A stretch of DNA of 37,539 nt. Origin: Robiginitomaculum sp. Its GTDB lineage: Bacteria; Pseudomonadota; Alphaproteobacteria; Caulobacterales; Maricaulaceae. The stretch's first letter is position 1. Every line of letters starts with the position of its first letter. Location: NCBI GenBank assembly GCA_002733495.1, contig NVVV01000030.1, positions 1 to 37,539 of the forward strand, read 5' to 3'. A program made the translations under genes and the position numbers. Positions 7,239-14,627 of this stretch are shown piece by piece. The notes under the pieces are model-generated. The model was not told the origin of the DNA, did not search any database, and saw nothing but the letters and a program-made list of their open reading frames with translations.

Positions 7239-7550
7239 ATGATGAGGAATTCAAAAAACATAGTGCGCGCCATGGCGCTGGCCTTTTTGACCAGCGGCTT
7301 GCTGGCCGGTTCGCCGACGCTTGCCGCAGGTAATGACAAGGCCAAAAAGGCAGACCGTCCCGACCCCATGCAAGTGGTGCGCGGGGCCAAGGCCTGGAAA
7401 AACAATTGTGGGCGGTGCCATAATTTGCGCTCCCCCAAGGAACTCACAGACGAGGAATGGGATGTCTCGGTCTCGCATATGCGGATCCGGGCTAATCTTC
7501 TGGCGCTGGAAGCCGAAGACATAAAAGCCTTCTTGAAGGCCAGTAACTAA
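7239..7550 (+). CDS. Small periplasmic mono-haem cytochrome c-like protein (I)
   Basis: A 103-residue protein with a signal peptide (MMRNSKN, hydrophobic core to about residue 22, cleavage near LAA at 28-30) and one covalent haem site, C57-GR-C60-H61. The mature chain is only about 73 residues and ends soon after a helix (LALEAEDIKAFLKASN). An axial Met may be the one in SHMRIR, but this is uncertain. AGAAAGGA precedes two adjacent ATGs (7239 and 7242). The gene starts 17 bases after the porin stop, so the two are almost certainly cotranscribed. It should carry electrons in the periplasm; the partner is unknown. Confidence 0.8.
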   Translation: MMRNSKNIVRAMALAFLTSGLLAGSPTLAAGNDKAKKADRPDPMQVVRGAKAWKNNCGRCHNLRSPKELTDEEWDVSVSHMRIRANLLALEAEDIKAFLKASN

Positions 7551-7582
7551 TTAAAACTCCACAACAGAACAGGATATTTACG

Positions 7583-7951
7583 ATGAAACCTACAAACAAA
7601 CATGCCTTAAGGATTGTTCTGGCCTCTGGCCTGATTGCATTTAGCGCCCTTGCGGTCGAAGCTTCTGAGGGCGGTGGCGATGCTAGCAAGGGCAAAGCAG
7701 TCTATGAAGGCACATGCGTATTTTGCCACGGCAAAAACGGCAAGGGAGAGATCCCCGGCACGCCAGACTTTACCAAGGCCACCGGCGTCTTGTCACAGGC
7801 TGATGCGGTGCTGATTGATCACATCAGCAATGGCTTTGAAAGCGAAAACTCAAGCATGCCCATGCCGGCAAAAGGCGGCAATGAAGATTTGAGCGAGGGT
7901 GATGTTGAAAACGTGCTGGCGTATTTGCACAAAGAGTTTGCGCACCGCTAA
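7583..7951 (+). CDS. Periplasmic class I cytochrome c (II)
   Basis: A 122-residue exported cytochrome. The signal peptide runs to about residue 27 (AVEA|SEGG). The haem-binding motif is C45-VF-C48-H49, followed by GKNGKGEIPGTPDF, and the distal ligand is probably Met92 or Met94 in SMPMPAKGG. The C-terminal helix VENVLAYLHKEF closes the fold. Length and motif spacing fit the cytochrome c551/c6-like class I proteins and the small diheme-partner cytochromes. It follows the first cytochrome by 32 bases and is the third gene of the porin operon. The two cytochromes are different subtypes rather than a recent duplication. Confidence 0.85.
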   Translation: MKPTNKHALRIVLASGLIAFSALAVEASEGGGDASKGKAVYEGTCVFCHGKNGKGEIPGTPDFTKATGVLSQADAVLIDHISNGFESENSSMPMPAKGGNEDLSEGDVENVLAYLHKEFAHR

Positions 7952-7979
7952 GAGGGTTTTATAGCCCTTCATGGTGCGC
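7940..7979 (+). terminator. Hairpin at the end of the porin-cytochrome operon
   Basis: GCGCACC (7940-7946) pairs with GGTGCGC (7973-7979), and inside it GAGGG can pair with CCCTT across TTTATAG. The outer arm overlaps the last codons of the second cytochrome. There is no clear T-run after it, so it may act as a Rho-type or mRNA-stabilising end rather than a classical intrinsic terminator. Confidence 0.5.
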
Positions 7980-8009
7980 TTGTGAGGGCGGCCAAGCAGT
8001 AAGATATGG

Positions 8010-8032
8010 ATTACCCGGATAAACCGGGTAAT
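8010..8032. repeat. Perfect palindrome with 9-bp stem
   Basis: ATTACCCGG (8010-8018), ATAAA, CCGGGTAAT (8024-8032) form a perfect hairpin. It is followed by A-rich rather than T-rich sequence and is the first of a row of palindromes up to 8251. Confidence 0.7.
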
Positions 8033-8069
8033 AACACAAAACGGGCTAAATGATCTACTCACCCTGTCA

Positions 8070-8090
8070 TTGCCGGGCATGTCCCGGCAA
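8070..8090. repeat. GC-rich palindrome, 8-bp stem
   Basis: TTGCCGGG (8070-8077), CATGT, CCCGGCAA (8083-8090). This is the shape of dispersed intergenic palindromes common in alphaproteobacteria. About 20 bases later CATCCTGAGCTT (8112-8123) also occurs, inverted, at about 36312-36323. Confidence 0.65.
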
Positions 8091-8165
8091 TCCAGCTCTG
8101 CCTTTTTCCCCATCCTGAGCTTATCCGTGGGATGGTTGTTTCGGTCACGTTATTCGCCAATCCCT

Positions 8166-8251
8166 CCTCGTCGCCCTCCGACTTGATCGGAGGACTCAGT
8201 ATGCGCTGAAATATTCTGTGGACCCTCCGGTCAAGCCGGAGGGCGACGAGG
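8166..8251. repeat. Nested inverted repeat with two internal hairpins
   Basis: CCTCGTCGCCCTCCG (8166-8180) is repeated perfectly in inverted form at 8237-8251. Each half also forms its own hairpin: CCTCCGA/TCGGAGG at 8175-8193 with loop CTTGA, and CCCTCCGG/CCGGAGGG at 8223-8243 with loop TCAAG. The whole could fold either as a cruciform or as two hairpins. It looks like two copies of one mobile palindrome inserted head to head. The 7952-8294 interval contains no gene that I can support. Confidence 0.75.
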
Positions 8252-8294
8252 TTGGTGTGTTTCCTCATTCTGCGCCTGTTGGGGCACGCGTCCT

Positions 8295-8477
8295 CTAATA
8301 CCCTGCGGCGCAGTCCACTACATGCACCAGCGCTTCGCCGGTCTTACAGCGCTTTATATTCTCCACAATCATTTTGCTCGCCGTATCGGCTCGGGTTTGC
8401 GAGGCGATGTGCGGGGTGACGGTGACGCTTCTATGGGCCCAATAGTTTTCTGGCGCCGAAAAATAGACGTGGATCAC
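8295..8477 (-). pseudogene. C-terminal remnant of a glyoxylate/hydroxypyruvate reductase (GhrA-like)
   Basis: The minus strand encodes about 60 residues ending in VVDCAAGY and a stop. YWAHRSVTVTPHIASQT, then VENIKRCKTGEALVHVVD, matches the last 55 or so residues of GhrA-type 2-hydroxyacid dehydrogenases (the PHIA segment with the catalytic histidine, and the final helix). The other 250 or more residues, with the NAD(P)-binding fold, are missing, and the VOC gene occupies the place where they should be. The reading frame opens with a GTG overlapping the VOC stop (GTGA), so a short peptide could still be made, but it cannot be an active enzyme. This is best read as a deletion remnant. Confidence 0.72.
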
Positions 8478-8884
8478 GCGGCGAACACCTCGTCCATATT
8501 GGCTACGCCTTTGATCTCTATGGGGTTACCGCAAGGATCATAGAAAAACATGGTGCTTTGCTCGCCGGGCTGGCCTTCAAAGCGGCGGCTGGGCGGCAAT
8601 ACAAAGTCTATGCCGGCTTCTGTCAGCTTGTCCGCCATGGCCTGCCATTCGTCCATTTGCAGCACCACGCCCAGATGGGGCATGGGCACCAGCGCCCCGG
8701 CCACCTTGCCCGTGCATTTTGATGCGAAGGGTTCGCCCAGATGCAGGGAGAGCTGGTGGCCGAAAAAGTTGAAGTCTATCCATGTCTCCATAGTGCGCCC
8801 TATCTGACAGCCCAAAAGGCCGCCATAAAAGGCACGGGCTTCATCCAGATCGGTGACATTCATGGCAAGATGAAAGAGTGACAT
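8474..8884 (-). CDS. VOC-superfamily (glyoxalase/extradiol dioxygenase-like) protein
   Basis: A 136-residue protein made of two beta-alpha-beta-beta-beta modules. Landmarks are FHLAMNVTDLDEARAFYGGLLG at the start (broken here only by the family-typical YGG), FFGHQLSLHL, PHLGVVL in the second half, and FFYDPCGNPIEIKG at the end. His5, the histidine of PHLGV and the glutamate of PIEIK are in the positions that usually bind a divalent metal. The reaction is unknown: lactoylglutathione lyase, fosfomycin resistance and dioxygenase activities all share this fold. AAGGA precedes the ATG at 8884. The stop overlaps the start of the ghrA remnant. Confidence 0.85.
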   Translation of the reverse strand: MSLFHLAMNVTDLDEARAFYGGLLGCQIGRTMETWIDFNFFGHQLSLHLGEPFASKCTGKVAGALVPMPHLGVVLQMDEWQAMADKLTEAGIDFVLPPSRRFEGQPGEQSTMFFYDPCGNPIEIKGVANMDEVFAA

Positions 8885-8961
8885 TGGTTTTCCTTGTGAC
8901 GAAACGGATGGGTGAAGCTGTTAAAATTCTAAGCGTGTTTCTGGTAACATTCAAAACACAT

Positions 8962-10044
8962 TTAGCGGATTTGAGCCATCACCTTGTCAGCCAGATCAGC
9001 AAACATTTTGCCCAAAGGCGTTGCCGGGTCGACGGCGGGCGGTGTACCGTTGTCCGAAGCTTCGCGCAAAGCCGGGTCAAGCGGGATTTCGCCCAAAAAC
9101 GGCACGTCCAGATCGTCTGCGGTGCGTTTGGCCCCGCCAGCACCAAAAATGTCTATGCGTTCGCCCGTGGCGGGATGAATAAAGCCCGCCATGTTTTCCA
9201 CCACGCCCAAAATGGGCACATTGGCCTTGTTGAACATGTGAACACCCCGGCGTACATCGGCCAGGGCCACCTCTTGCGGGGTGGCGGCAATCACCGCACC
9301 GGCGAGGTTTACCGTCTGCACCAAAGTCAGTTGTGCATCGCCGGTACCCGGCGGCATGTCGACGATCAACACGTCCAGGCCGCCCCAGTCGGTATCGGCA
9401 AACATTTGCTGCAAGGCCCCGATAATCATCGGTCCGCGCCAGATTATCGCCTGTCCGTCACCAACCATAAAGCCCATGGAGAGGATTTTGACGCCGTGGG
9501 CCTCAAGCGGGATAATTTTTTCTTCGGCGGATAATTTTGGCTTCTGCCCCTGCAAACCAAATAGGATCGGTGCGGAGGGGCCATAAATATCGGCATCCAT
9601 CAGGCCAACCCGCTTGCCTTGTTTGGCCAGCGCCACCGCCAGATTGGCGGCAATGGTGGATTTACCCACCCCGCCTTTGCCAGAGGCCACGGCAATCACC
9701 GCATCAACCCCGGGCAGGGCCTTGGGTTTGGGGGGCGGCGGCACGCCGTGACCACCGATTTTGCCGCTTTTCTTTGGCTCCTCGGCGGGGGTGTCTGAAT
9801 GGGAAGTCAGCACGGCGGTGACGGCGGTAACGCCCTTGACCTTGCGCGCCGCCTTTTCAGCACGGCTGCGGATTTTTTCCATGGCCTCGGCCATTTCGCG
9901 GCTGGTCTGAATGGCAAAGCCAACGCGCCCATCCTTGACGGTTAATCCCTGCACCACGTCGGCACTGAGGATGTCCTTGCCGCTTTGTGGGTCTTTAATT
10001 TTACCCAAAGCCTTGCTTACGGTATGAATATCAGCATCCGTCAT
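8962..10044 (-). CDS. mrp: Mrp/NBP35-family iron-sulfur cluster carrier ATPase
   Basis: A 360-residue cytoplasmic P-loop ATPase of the MinD/Mrp group that takes part in iron-sulfur cluster delivery. The N-terminal 80 residues are a MIP18/DUF59-type domain (KALGKIKDPQSGKDI). A proline-rich linker follows (VPPPPKPKALPG). The ATPase begins with the deviant Walker A GKGGVGKS at about 122-129, then DADIYGPSAP, VDMPPGTGDAQLT and VENMAGF. The CxxC pair that binds the bridging cluster in many Mrp proteins is absent after VENMAGFIHPATG; this is usual in alphaproteobacteria as far as I recall. AAGGAG lies seven bases before the ATG. The gene diverges from hflK, whose start is 80 bases away. Confidence 0.92.
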   Translation of the reverse strand: MTDADIHTVSKALGKIKDPQSGKDILSADVVQGLTVKDGRVGFAIQTSREMAEAMEKIRSRAEKAARKVKGVTAVTAVLTSHSDTPAEEPKKSGKIGGHGVPPPPKPKALPGVDAVIAVASGKGGVGKSTIAANLAVALAKQGKRVGLMDADIYGPSAPILFGLQGQKPKLSAEEKIIPLEAHGVKILSMGFMVGDGQAIIWRGPMIIGALQQMFADTDWGGLDVLIVDMPPGTGDAQLTLVQTVNLAGAVIAATPQEVALADVRRGVHMFNKANVPILGVVENMAGFIHPATGERIDIFGAGGAKRTADDLDVPFLGEIPLDPALREASDNGTPPAVDPATPLGKMFADLADKVMAQIR

Positions 10045-10124
10045 GCGCTTACTCCTTGATTGGCGCGTGTGTTAAGGCCACATATCGGTCTGACACTGAC
10101 ACGATTCAAGAAGAAAGGCGAAAT

Positions 10125-11291
10125 ATGCCCTGGAATGATCAGTCAAATGGCAATGGTTCACGGGATAATAACCGAGATCAAAAGCCCGGTGATAACGGCA
10201 AAAGCCCATGGGGCAACGGCCCTCAGGGTGGAAATGAGCCGCCCGAAGTCGATGTGGACGAGCTGGTCCGCAACCTGCAAAAAAAGCTGGGCGGCATTTT
10301 TGGCGGCGGCTCTGGCGGTGGTGCCGGGCGCGGCTCTAGCGGCAAAGGCCTTGGCGGTCTGGGAATAGGCGTTGTTCTGATTGCGCTGATCGGGGTGTGG
10401 TTTTTTACCCCGGGTTCCGGCTGGTATATTGTCAAAGCCGAGGAACAGGGCGTGGTCTTGCGCTTTGGGGCGTATAATCGCACCGAGCTTCCCGGCTTTC
10501 ACTGGAAACTGCCTGTGCCTTTTGAGAGGGCGCTGAAGCCAAAAACAGGCAGTGTGCACCAGGAAGATATCGGGTTTCGCAAAGCCAATAATCGCAATTC
10601 AATTTCGGATATTCCCCATGAAAGCCTGATGCTGACCGGGGATGAAAATATTGTTGATATTGATTTTTCAGTCATCTGGCAGATCAAAAATGCGCGAGAT
10701 TTTCTGTTTAATCTTGATGACCCGGTTGGGGCCGTCAAAGCCGTATCAGAAAGCGCCATGCGCGAAGTGGTGGGCAAGAACGATCTGGAACCGATTATTA
10801 CCCAAGGTCGCCAGATTGTTGAAACCACAACCCGTGATTTGATTCAGACAGCACTGGATGAATATGGGGCAGGGGTGATTATCACCCAGGTGCAATTGCA
10901 AAAGGCCGACCCTCCTGGACGCGTTTTGGAAGCATTTCGTGATGTGGTGAATGCCGGTCAGGATGCCCAGACCAAGGTCAATCAGGCCACGGCCTATGCC
11001 AATGATGTGGTGCCAAAGGCGCGCGGTGACGCGGCCAAGCTGGAACAGGAAGCCATCGGGTATCGGGATTCGGTGATTGCCGAAGCCGGCGGTGAAGCCG
11101 AACGCTTCAACCTTATCTATGCCGAATACAAAAAAGCGCCGGTGGTCACACGCCAGCGTATGTATCTGGAAACCATGGAACGAGTATTTCGTGGCACGGA
11201 CAAGGTGTTGCTGGATAAAAACGCCGGCAATCAGGTGGTGCCTTATCTGCCCATCAATCCAAAACAGCAAAATAATCAGGGAGGCCGCTAA
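10125..11291 (+). CDS. hflK: HflK, SPFH-domain membrane protein of the FtsH-associated complex
   Basis: A 388-residue inner-membrane protein which, with HflC, forms a large cage around the FtsH protease and modulates membrane protein degradation. The N-terminus is a Gly/Asn/Pro-rich cytoplasmic tail (NGNGSRDNNRDQKPGDN), then a single transmembrane helix at about residues 77-96 (LGIGVVLIALIGVWFF), then the SPFH domain starting AEEQGVVLRFG and a long Ala/Gln/Glu-rich helix. The ATG at 10125 follows AAAGGCGAAAT; an in-frame start at 10056 would overlap the divergent mrp control region and lacks a binding site. The stop overlaps the hflC start as TAATG, so the two are translationally coupled. Confidence 0.93.
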   Translation: MPWNDQSNGNGSRDNNRDQKPGDNGKSPWGNGPQGGNEPPEVDVDELVRNLQKKLGGIFGGGSGGGAGRGSSGKGLGGLGIGVVLIALIGVWFFTPGSGWYIVKAEEQGVVLRFGAYNRTELPGFHWKLPVPFERALKPKTGSVHQEDIGFRKANNRNSISDIPHESLMLTGDENIVDIDFSVIWQIKNARDFLFNLDDPVGAVKAVSESAMREVVGKNDLEPIITQGRQIVETTTRDLIQTALDEYGAGVIITQVQLQKADPPGRVLEAFRDVVNAGQDAQTKVNQATAYANDVVPKARGDAAKLEQEAIGYRDSVIAEAGGEAERFNLIYAEYKKAPVVTRQRMYLETMERVFRGTDKVLLDKNAGNQVVPYLPINPKQQNNQGGR

Positions 11292-12181
11292 TGGGGCGTC
11301 TGTTTAGCATTCTAATCATTCTGGTTGCCATACTGGGCGCCGTTTTTGCCAGCACCATGCTGTTTTCTGTTGATCAGCGCGAACAGGCGCTGATCTTGCG
11401 CTTTGGGGAACCGATCAAGGTTGTTAATCCCTGGGACGCCGAGGAAGACCCAGGCCTGCACATGAAGGCCTTTCCCTGGGAAGATGTGGTCAAGTTTGAC
11501 CGGCGCAATCTGATGCTGGATATTCCGCCACAGGAAATCACCGCCTCAGATCAGGAGCGCCTGATTGTCGACGCTTTTGCCCGCTATCGCATTTCTGATC
11601 CCCTTCAGTTTTACAAGGCGGTACGTGATGTTCGCGGGGCACAGGCGCGTTTGGCTCCGTTTATGGAAGCCTCGCTTCGCCGGGTCCTGGGCGGTGTGAA
11701 ATCCAACGATATTGTCTCTGGCCACCGCGCTGAACTGATGATTGCCATTCGCGATGCGGTCAACACACAGGCCGCAGAATCCAATCTGGGTGTTGAGATT
11801 ATTGATGTAAAAATCCGCCGTGCCGACCTGCCGGAACAAAATGCCGAAAAAGTCTTTTCGCGTATGCAGTCCGAACGTCAGCAGGCCGCATCGCTCATCC
11901 GTGCCGAGGGCGAAGAGAAAGCCCGAACCGTTCGCGCCGAGGCGGCCCGCACCGTTCGTGTGACCCTGGCAAAGGCAAAGGAAAAATCCTCTATCCTTCG
12001 CGGTGCAGGCGATGCCAGACGGAATGATATTTACGCGGCAGCCTATAGCAAAGACCCTGAGTTTTTTGCTTTTTACCGCTCTATGGAAGCCTATGAAAAG
12101 GCACTGATTGATGGCAAGACCTCAATGGTTCTGTCGCCGGATAGTGACTTCTTCACCTATTTCTCGTCCAAAAAGAAATAG
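11291..12181 (+). CDS. hflC: HflC, SPFH-domain partner of HflK
   Basis: A 296-residue protein with one N-terminal transmembrane helix (residues 5-25, FSILIILVAILGAVFAST) followed by an SPFH domain (VDQREQALILRFGEP) and a charged helical region (RMQSERQQAASLIRAEGEEK) close to EAARTVRV. It ends with YSKDPEFFAFYRSMEAYEKAL, a characteristic HflC segment. GGGAGGC lies just upstream within hflK. HflK and HflC assemble as alternating subunits. The downstream protease gene begins nine bases after the stop, so the three form one operon. Confidence 0.94.
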   Translation: MGRLFSILIILVAILGAVFASTMLFSVDQREQALILRFGEPIKVVNPWDAEEDPGLHMKAFPWEDVVKFDRRNLMLDIPPQEITASDQERLIVDAFARYRISDPLQFYKAVRDVRGAQARLAPFMEASLRRVLGGVKSNDIVSGHRAELMIAIRDAVNTQAAESNLGVEIIDVKIRRADLPEQNAEKVFSRMQSERQQAASLIRAEGEEKARTVRAEAARTVRVTLAKAKEKSSILRGAGDARRNDIYAAAYSKDPEFFAFYRSMEAYEKALIDGKTSMVLSPDSDFFTYFSSKKK

Positions 12182-12190
12182 GCCTTCAGC

Positions 12191-13582
12191 GTGCGGTTCG
12201 CGAGTTTAATAGGAATGCTGGCGGGGCTGTTTTTATTAGCGGCCTCGCCCGTCTTTGCCCACCCAGCGCCGGACGGTTTTGCCAAGCTGGCGGCACGCCT
12301 GTCGCCGGCGGTGGTCAATATTTCGACCAGTCAGAAAATCGAGGGCGACTTACCGCTTTTCCCCAAAGGCTCGCCGCTGGAACGCTTTAACGACACCTTT
12401 GGCCGGGGCCAGCCGCGCACGGAAAACTCGCTTGGTTCAGGTTTTGTCATTGATCCCAAGGGCATCATTGTCACCAATGACCATGTGATCAAAGGGGCCG
12501 ACGAGATTAGTGTCACCTTCCCCGATGGCACCACATTGGTCGCCAGTGTGGTGGGGCATGATGCGGCCACGGACCTGGCGGTGTTACGGGTAACGCCGGA
12601 TGGTGATTTGCCCGCCGTGCCGCTGGGTGATTCCAACACGGCGCTGAGCGGCGACTGGGTGCTGGCCATTGGCAATCCCTTTGGCCTTGGCGGGTCACTT
12701 TCCGTTGGCATTGTCTCGGCGCGCAATCGGGATATTCAATCCGGCCAGTACGATGATTTTATCCAGACAGACGCCGCCATAAACAAGGGCAATTCCGGTG
12801 GGCCGCTGTTTAATATGGATGGCGAGGTTATTGGCGTAAATTCGGCCATTTTATCGCCATCGGGTGGCTCGGTTGGGATTGGTTTTGCTATTCCGTCTAA
12901 TCTGGTCCGTCATGTGGTCGATCAATTGCTGCAATACGGGCACACACGTCGCGGATGGCTGGGTGTATCCGTGCGCTCGATCACCAATGAAGTGGCCCAG
13001 ACCTTTGGCTTGGATAAAGCCACAGGCGCCCTTGTCATTAGTGTTACCGATGGCAGCCCGGCTAAAAAAGCAGGCCTTGAAACCGGCGATCTGATCACCC
13101 GGTTTGGCGATGATGTGATCATCGATTCGCGGGCCCTGACCCGCATTGCCGCCGATAGTGAAATTGGAAAAACGATCAAGGTGCATTATATTCGTGGCAC
13201 TAAACCGGCGGTGACGGGCGTCACCATTGCCCGTTTGCAAGAAGATGAAGATAATCTGAGCGCTGGTAAGAAAACGGTCCAGGGACCCGTGGCCGGGCGC
13301 GTGCTGGGGATGAACCTCTCACCGCTCGATAAAACCCTGCGGCGGCGCTATAATATTCGCTCAAATGTGTCTGGTCTGGTGGTCACTGATCTTGCCAAGG
13401 GCAGTGATGCGGCCAGTAAAATCCGGGTTGGCGATGTGGTCGAGGAAATCGGCTGGACAAAAGTTGTTACGCTGGATGAGGCGATCAATCGGGTTGCCGA
13501 ACTGAAAAAATCTGGCAAGGGGCCAGTGGCCCTGCTGATCAACCGCCATGGGGAATTGCTGCCACGGGCGTTAAAATTCTGA
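12191..13582 (+). CDS. Periplasmic Do-type (DegP/DegQ/MucD-like) serine protease
   Basis: A 463-residue exported HtrA-family protease that degrades or refolds misfolded envelope proteins. A signal peptide covers residues 1-23 (LAGLFLLAASPVFA). The trypsin-like domain has the full triad: His98 in TNDHVI, Asp128 in ATDLAVL and Ser202 in GNSGGPLF. Two PDZ domains follow, at about 245-340 (RGWLGVSVRSIT) and 370-455 (LGMNLSPLD, SGLVVTDLAKGSDA). The start is taken as the GTG at 12191, which yields a complete signal peptide; the ATG at 12215 has no room for a binding site. Its place after hflKC is typical of alphaproteobacteria and joins cytoplasmic-side and periplasmic-side quality control in one operon. 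Confidence 0.9.
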   Translation: MRFASLIGMLAGLFLLAASPVFAHPAPDGFAKLAARLSPAVVNISTSQKIEGDLPLFPKGSPLERFNDTFGRGQPRTENSLGSGFVIDPKGIIVTNDHVIKGADEISVTFPDGTTLVASVVGHDAATDLAVLRVTPDGDLPAVPLGDSNTALSGDWVLAIGNPFGLGGSLSVGIVSARNRDIQSGQYDDFIQTDAAINKGNSGGPLFNMDGEVIGVNSAILSPSGGSVGIGFAIPSNLVRHVVDQLLQYGHTRRGWLGVSVRSITNEVAQTFGLDKATGALVISVTDGSPAKKAGLETGDLITRFGDDVIIDSRALTRIAADSEIGKTIKVHYIRGTKPAVTGVTIARLQEDEDNLSAGKKTVQGPVAGRVLGMNLSPLDKTLRRRYNIRSNVSGLVVTDLAKGSDAASKIRVGDVVEEIGWTKVVTLDEAINRVAELKKSGKGPVALLINRHGELLPRALKF

Positions 13583-13601
13583 TCTACCGCACCCGGCAGA
13601 A

Positions 13602-13613
13602 AGGCGCTTAAGC
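13602..13613. other. Small palindrome in the gap after the protease gene
   Basis: GCGCTTAAGCGC is perfectly self-complementary and lies about 20 bases after the protease stop. It could be part of a weak terminator between the convergent protease and serB genes. The remainder up to 13723 shows no gene. Confidence 0.35.
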
Positions 13614-13723
13614 GCGGTATAGTTTGGATAAAGACATGGAGAGCCGCTTTCTATGGACTCATCCAGTAGGGTGCGCACGCTAGCACAACAAGTCGACAGT
13701 TGGATCAGGTCTAGGGTTTAGCT

Positions 13724-14599
13724 TTACGAAGAGACGCCGACAAATTCCTTGCGCCTAAACCCCTGAAAGAACAGCGCCGTGGTCAGGTCCGTATGGCGGA
13801 TTTGCGCTTTGGCGGCACGCACCAATATGGGCTTGGCCCGATAGGCAATGCCAAGGCCGGCAGCACTTACCATGGCCACGTCATTGGCACCATCGCCAAT
13901 GGCCAATACCTGCTCAGGGGTTATGCTCTGGTCCTCGCAATAGGTTTGCAGGGCTTCGGCCTTGGCCTGTCTGCCTAGCACCGGCGAGGCCACCGCGCCG
14001 GTCAATATGCCATTATCTTCCAGAATTTCATTGGCCTGATGGTCAGTAAATCCGGCCAGTTGTGCAACGCGGTTGGTAAAAAAGGTAAAACCGCCAGAAA
14101 CCAGTGCCGTGGCCGCCCCTTTGGCGCGCATAGTGCGGGTCAGTACGCGTACACCCTTGTTCAGGTGAATGCGCTCTTCAAAGCATTCCTGTAACAAAGA
14201 GACAGGCTTGCCCTTGAGCAAGCCGACGCGGGTACGCAGAGCTTCTTCAAAATCCATTTCCCCGGACATGGCCGCAGCGGTAATCGTGCGCACCTCTTCG
14301 CCAATGCCAGCCAAATCGGCCAGCTCGTCCAAGCATTCCTCGTTAATAATGGTGCTGTCCATATCACAGATCAGCAAACGGATGCGCAAAGCGGTTTCAT
14401 CGCGAACGCACCAGTCCACAGGAATATCGGCAAAGGCCTCTTGTAATTGCCCGTGATCAGCAACGCCGCGCATGGTCAGCGCTTCACCCGGCGACAGAGA
14501 TGACATATGCTTCCACCCCAATGCTTCGGCGCGTGTCCGGGCCTCGTAAAGGGCAGGGTCATCGGGGCGGGATACCAATATTAAGGTCGTGGCAGTCAT
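13724..14599 (-). CDS. serB: Phosphoserine phosphatase
   Basis: A 291-residue HAD-superfamily enzyme that removes phosphate from O-phosphoserine in the last step of serine synthesis. HAD motif I is DMDST (Asp79 nucleophile, Asp81 acid/base), motif II is LVSGGFTFF, and motif III is the downstream Lys with GDGANDVAMV as motif IV. The first 70 residues are an ACT-like N-terminal extension as in Gram-negative SerB. The ATG at 14599 is chosen since it begins the compact N-terminal domain (MTATTLILVSRP); an in-frame start at 14644 would read well into miaA. Its start codon overlaps an in-frame ATG of the divergent miaA by two bases. Confidence 0.94.
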   Translation of the reverse strand: MTATTLILVSRPDDPALYEARTRAEALGWKHMSSLSPGEALTMRGVADHGQLQEAFADIPVDWCVRDETALRIRLLICDMDSTIINEECLDELADLAGIGEEVRTITAAAMSGEMDFEEALRTRVGLLKGKPVSLLQECFEERIHLNKGVRVLTRTMRAKGAATALVSGGFTFFTNRVAQLAGFTDHQANEILEDNGILTGAVASPVLGRQAKAEALQTYCEDQSITPEQVLAIGDGANDVAMVSAAGLGIAYRAKPILVRAAKAQIRHTDLTTALFFQGFRRKEFVGVSS

Positions 14600-14627
14600 G
14601 AGGTCTCGCGCTTTGCAAACATCTTCA

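Noticed and set aside
8878..9534. A 218-codon plus-strand frame over mrp
   Set aside because: It lies wholly within the clear mrp gene on the other strand, and its translation has no recognisable domain.
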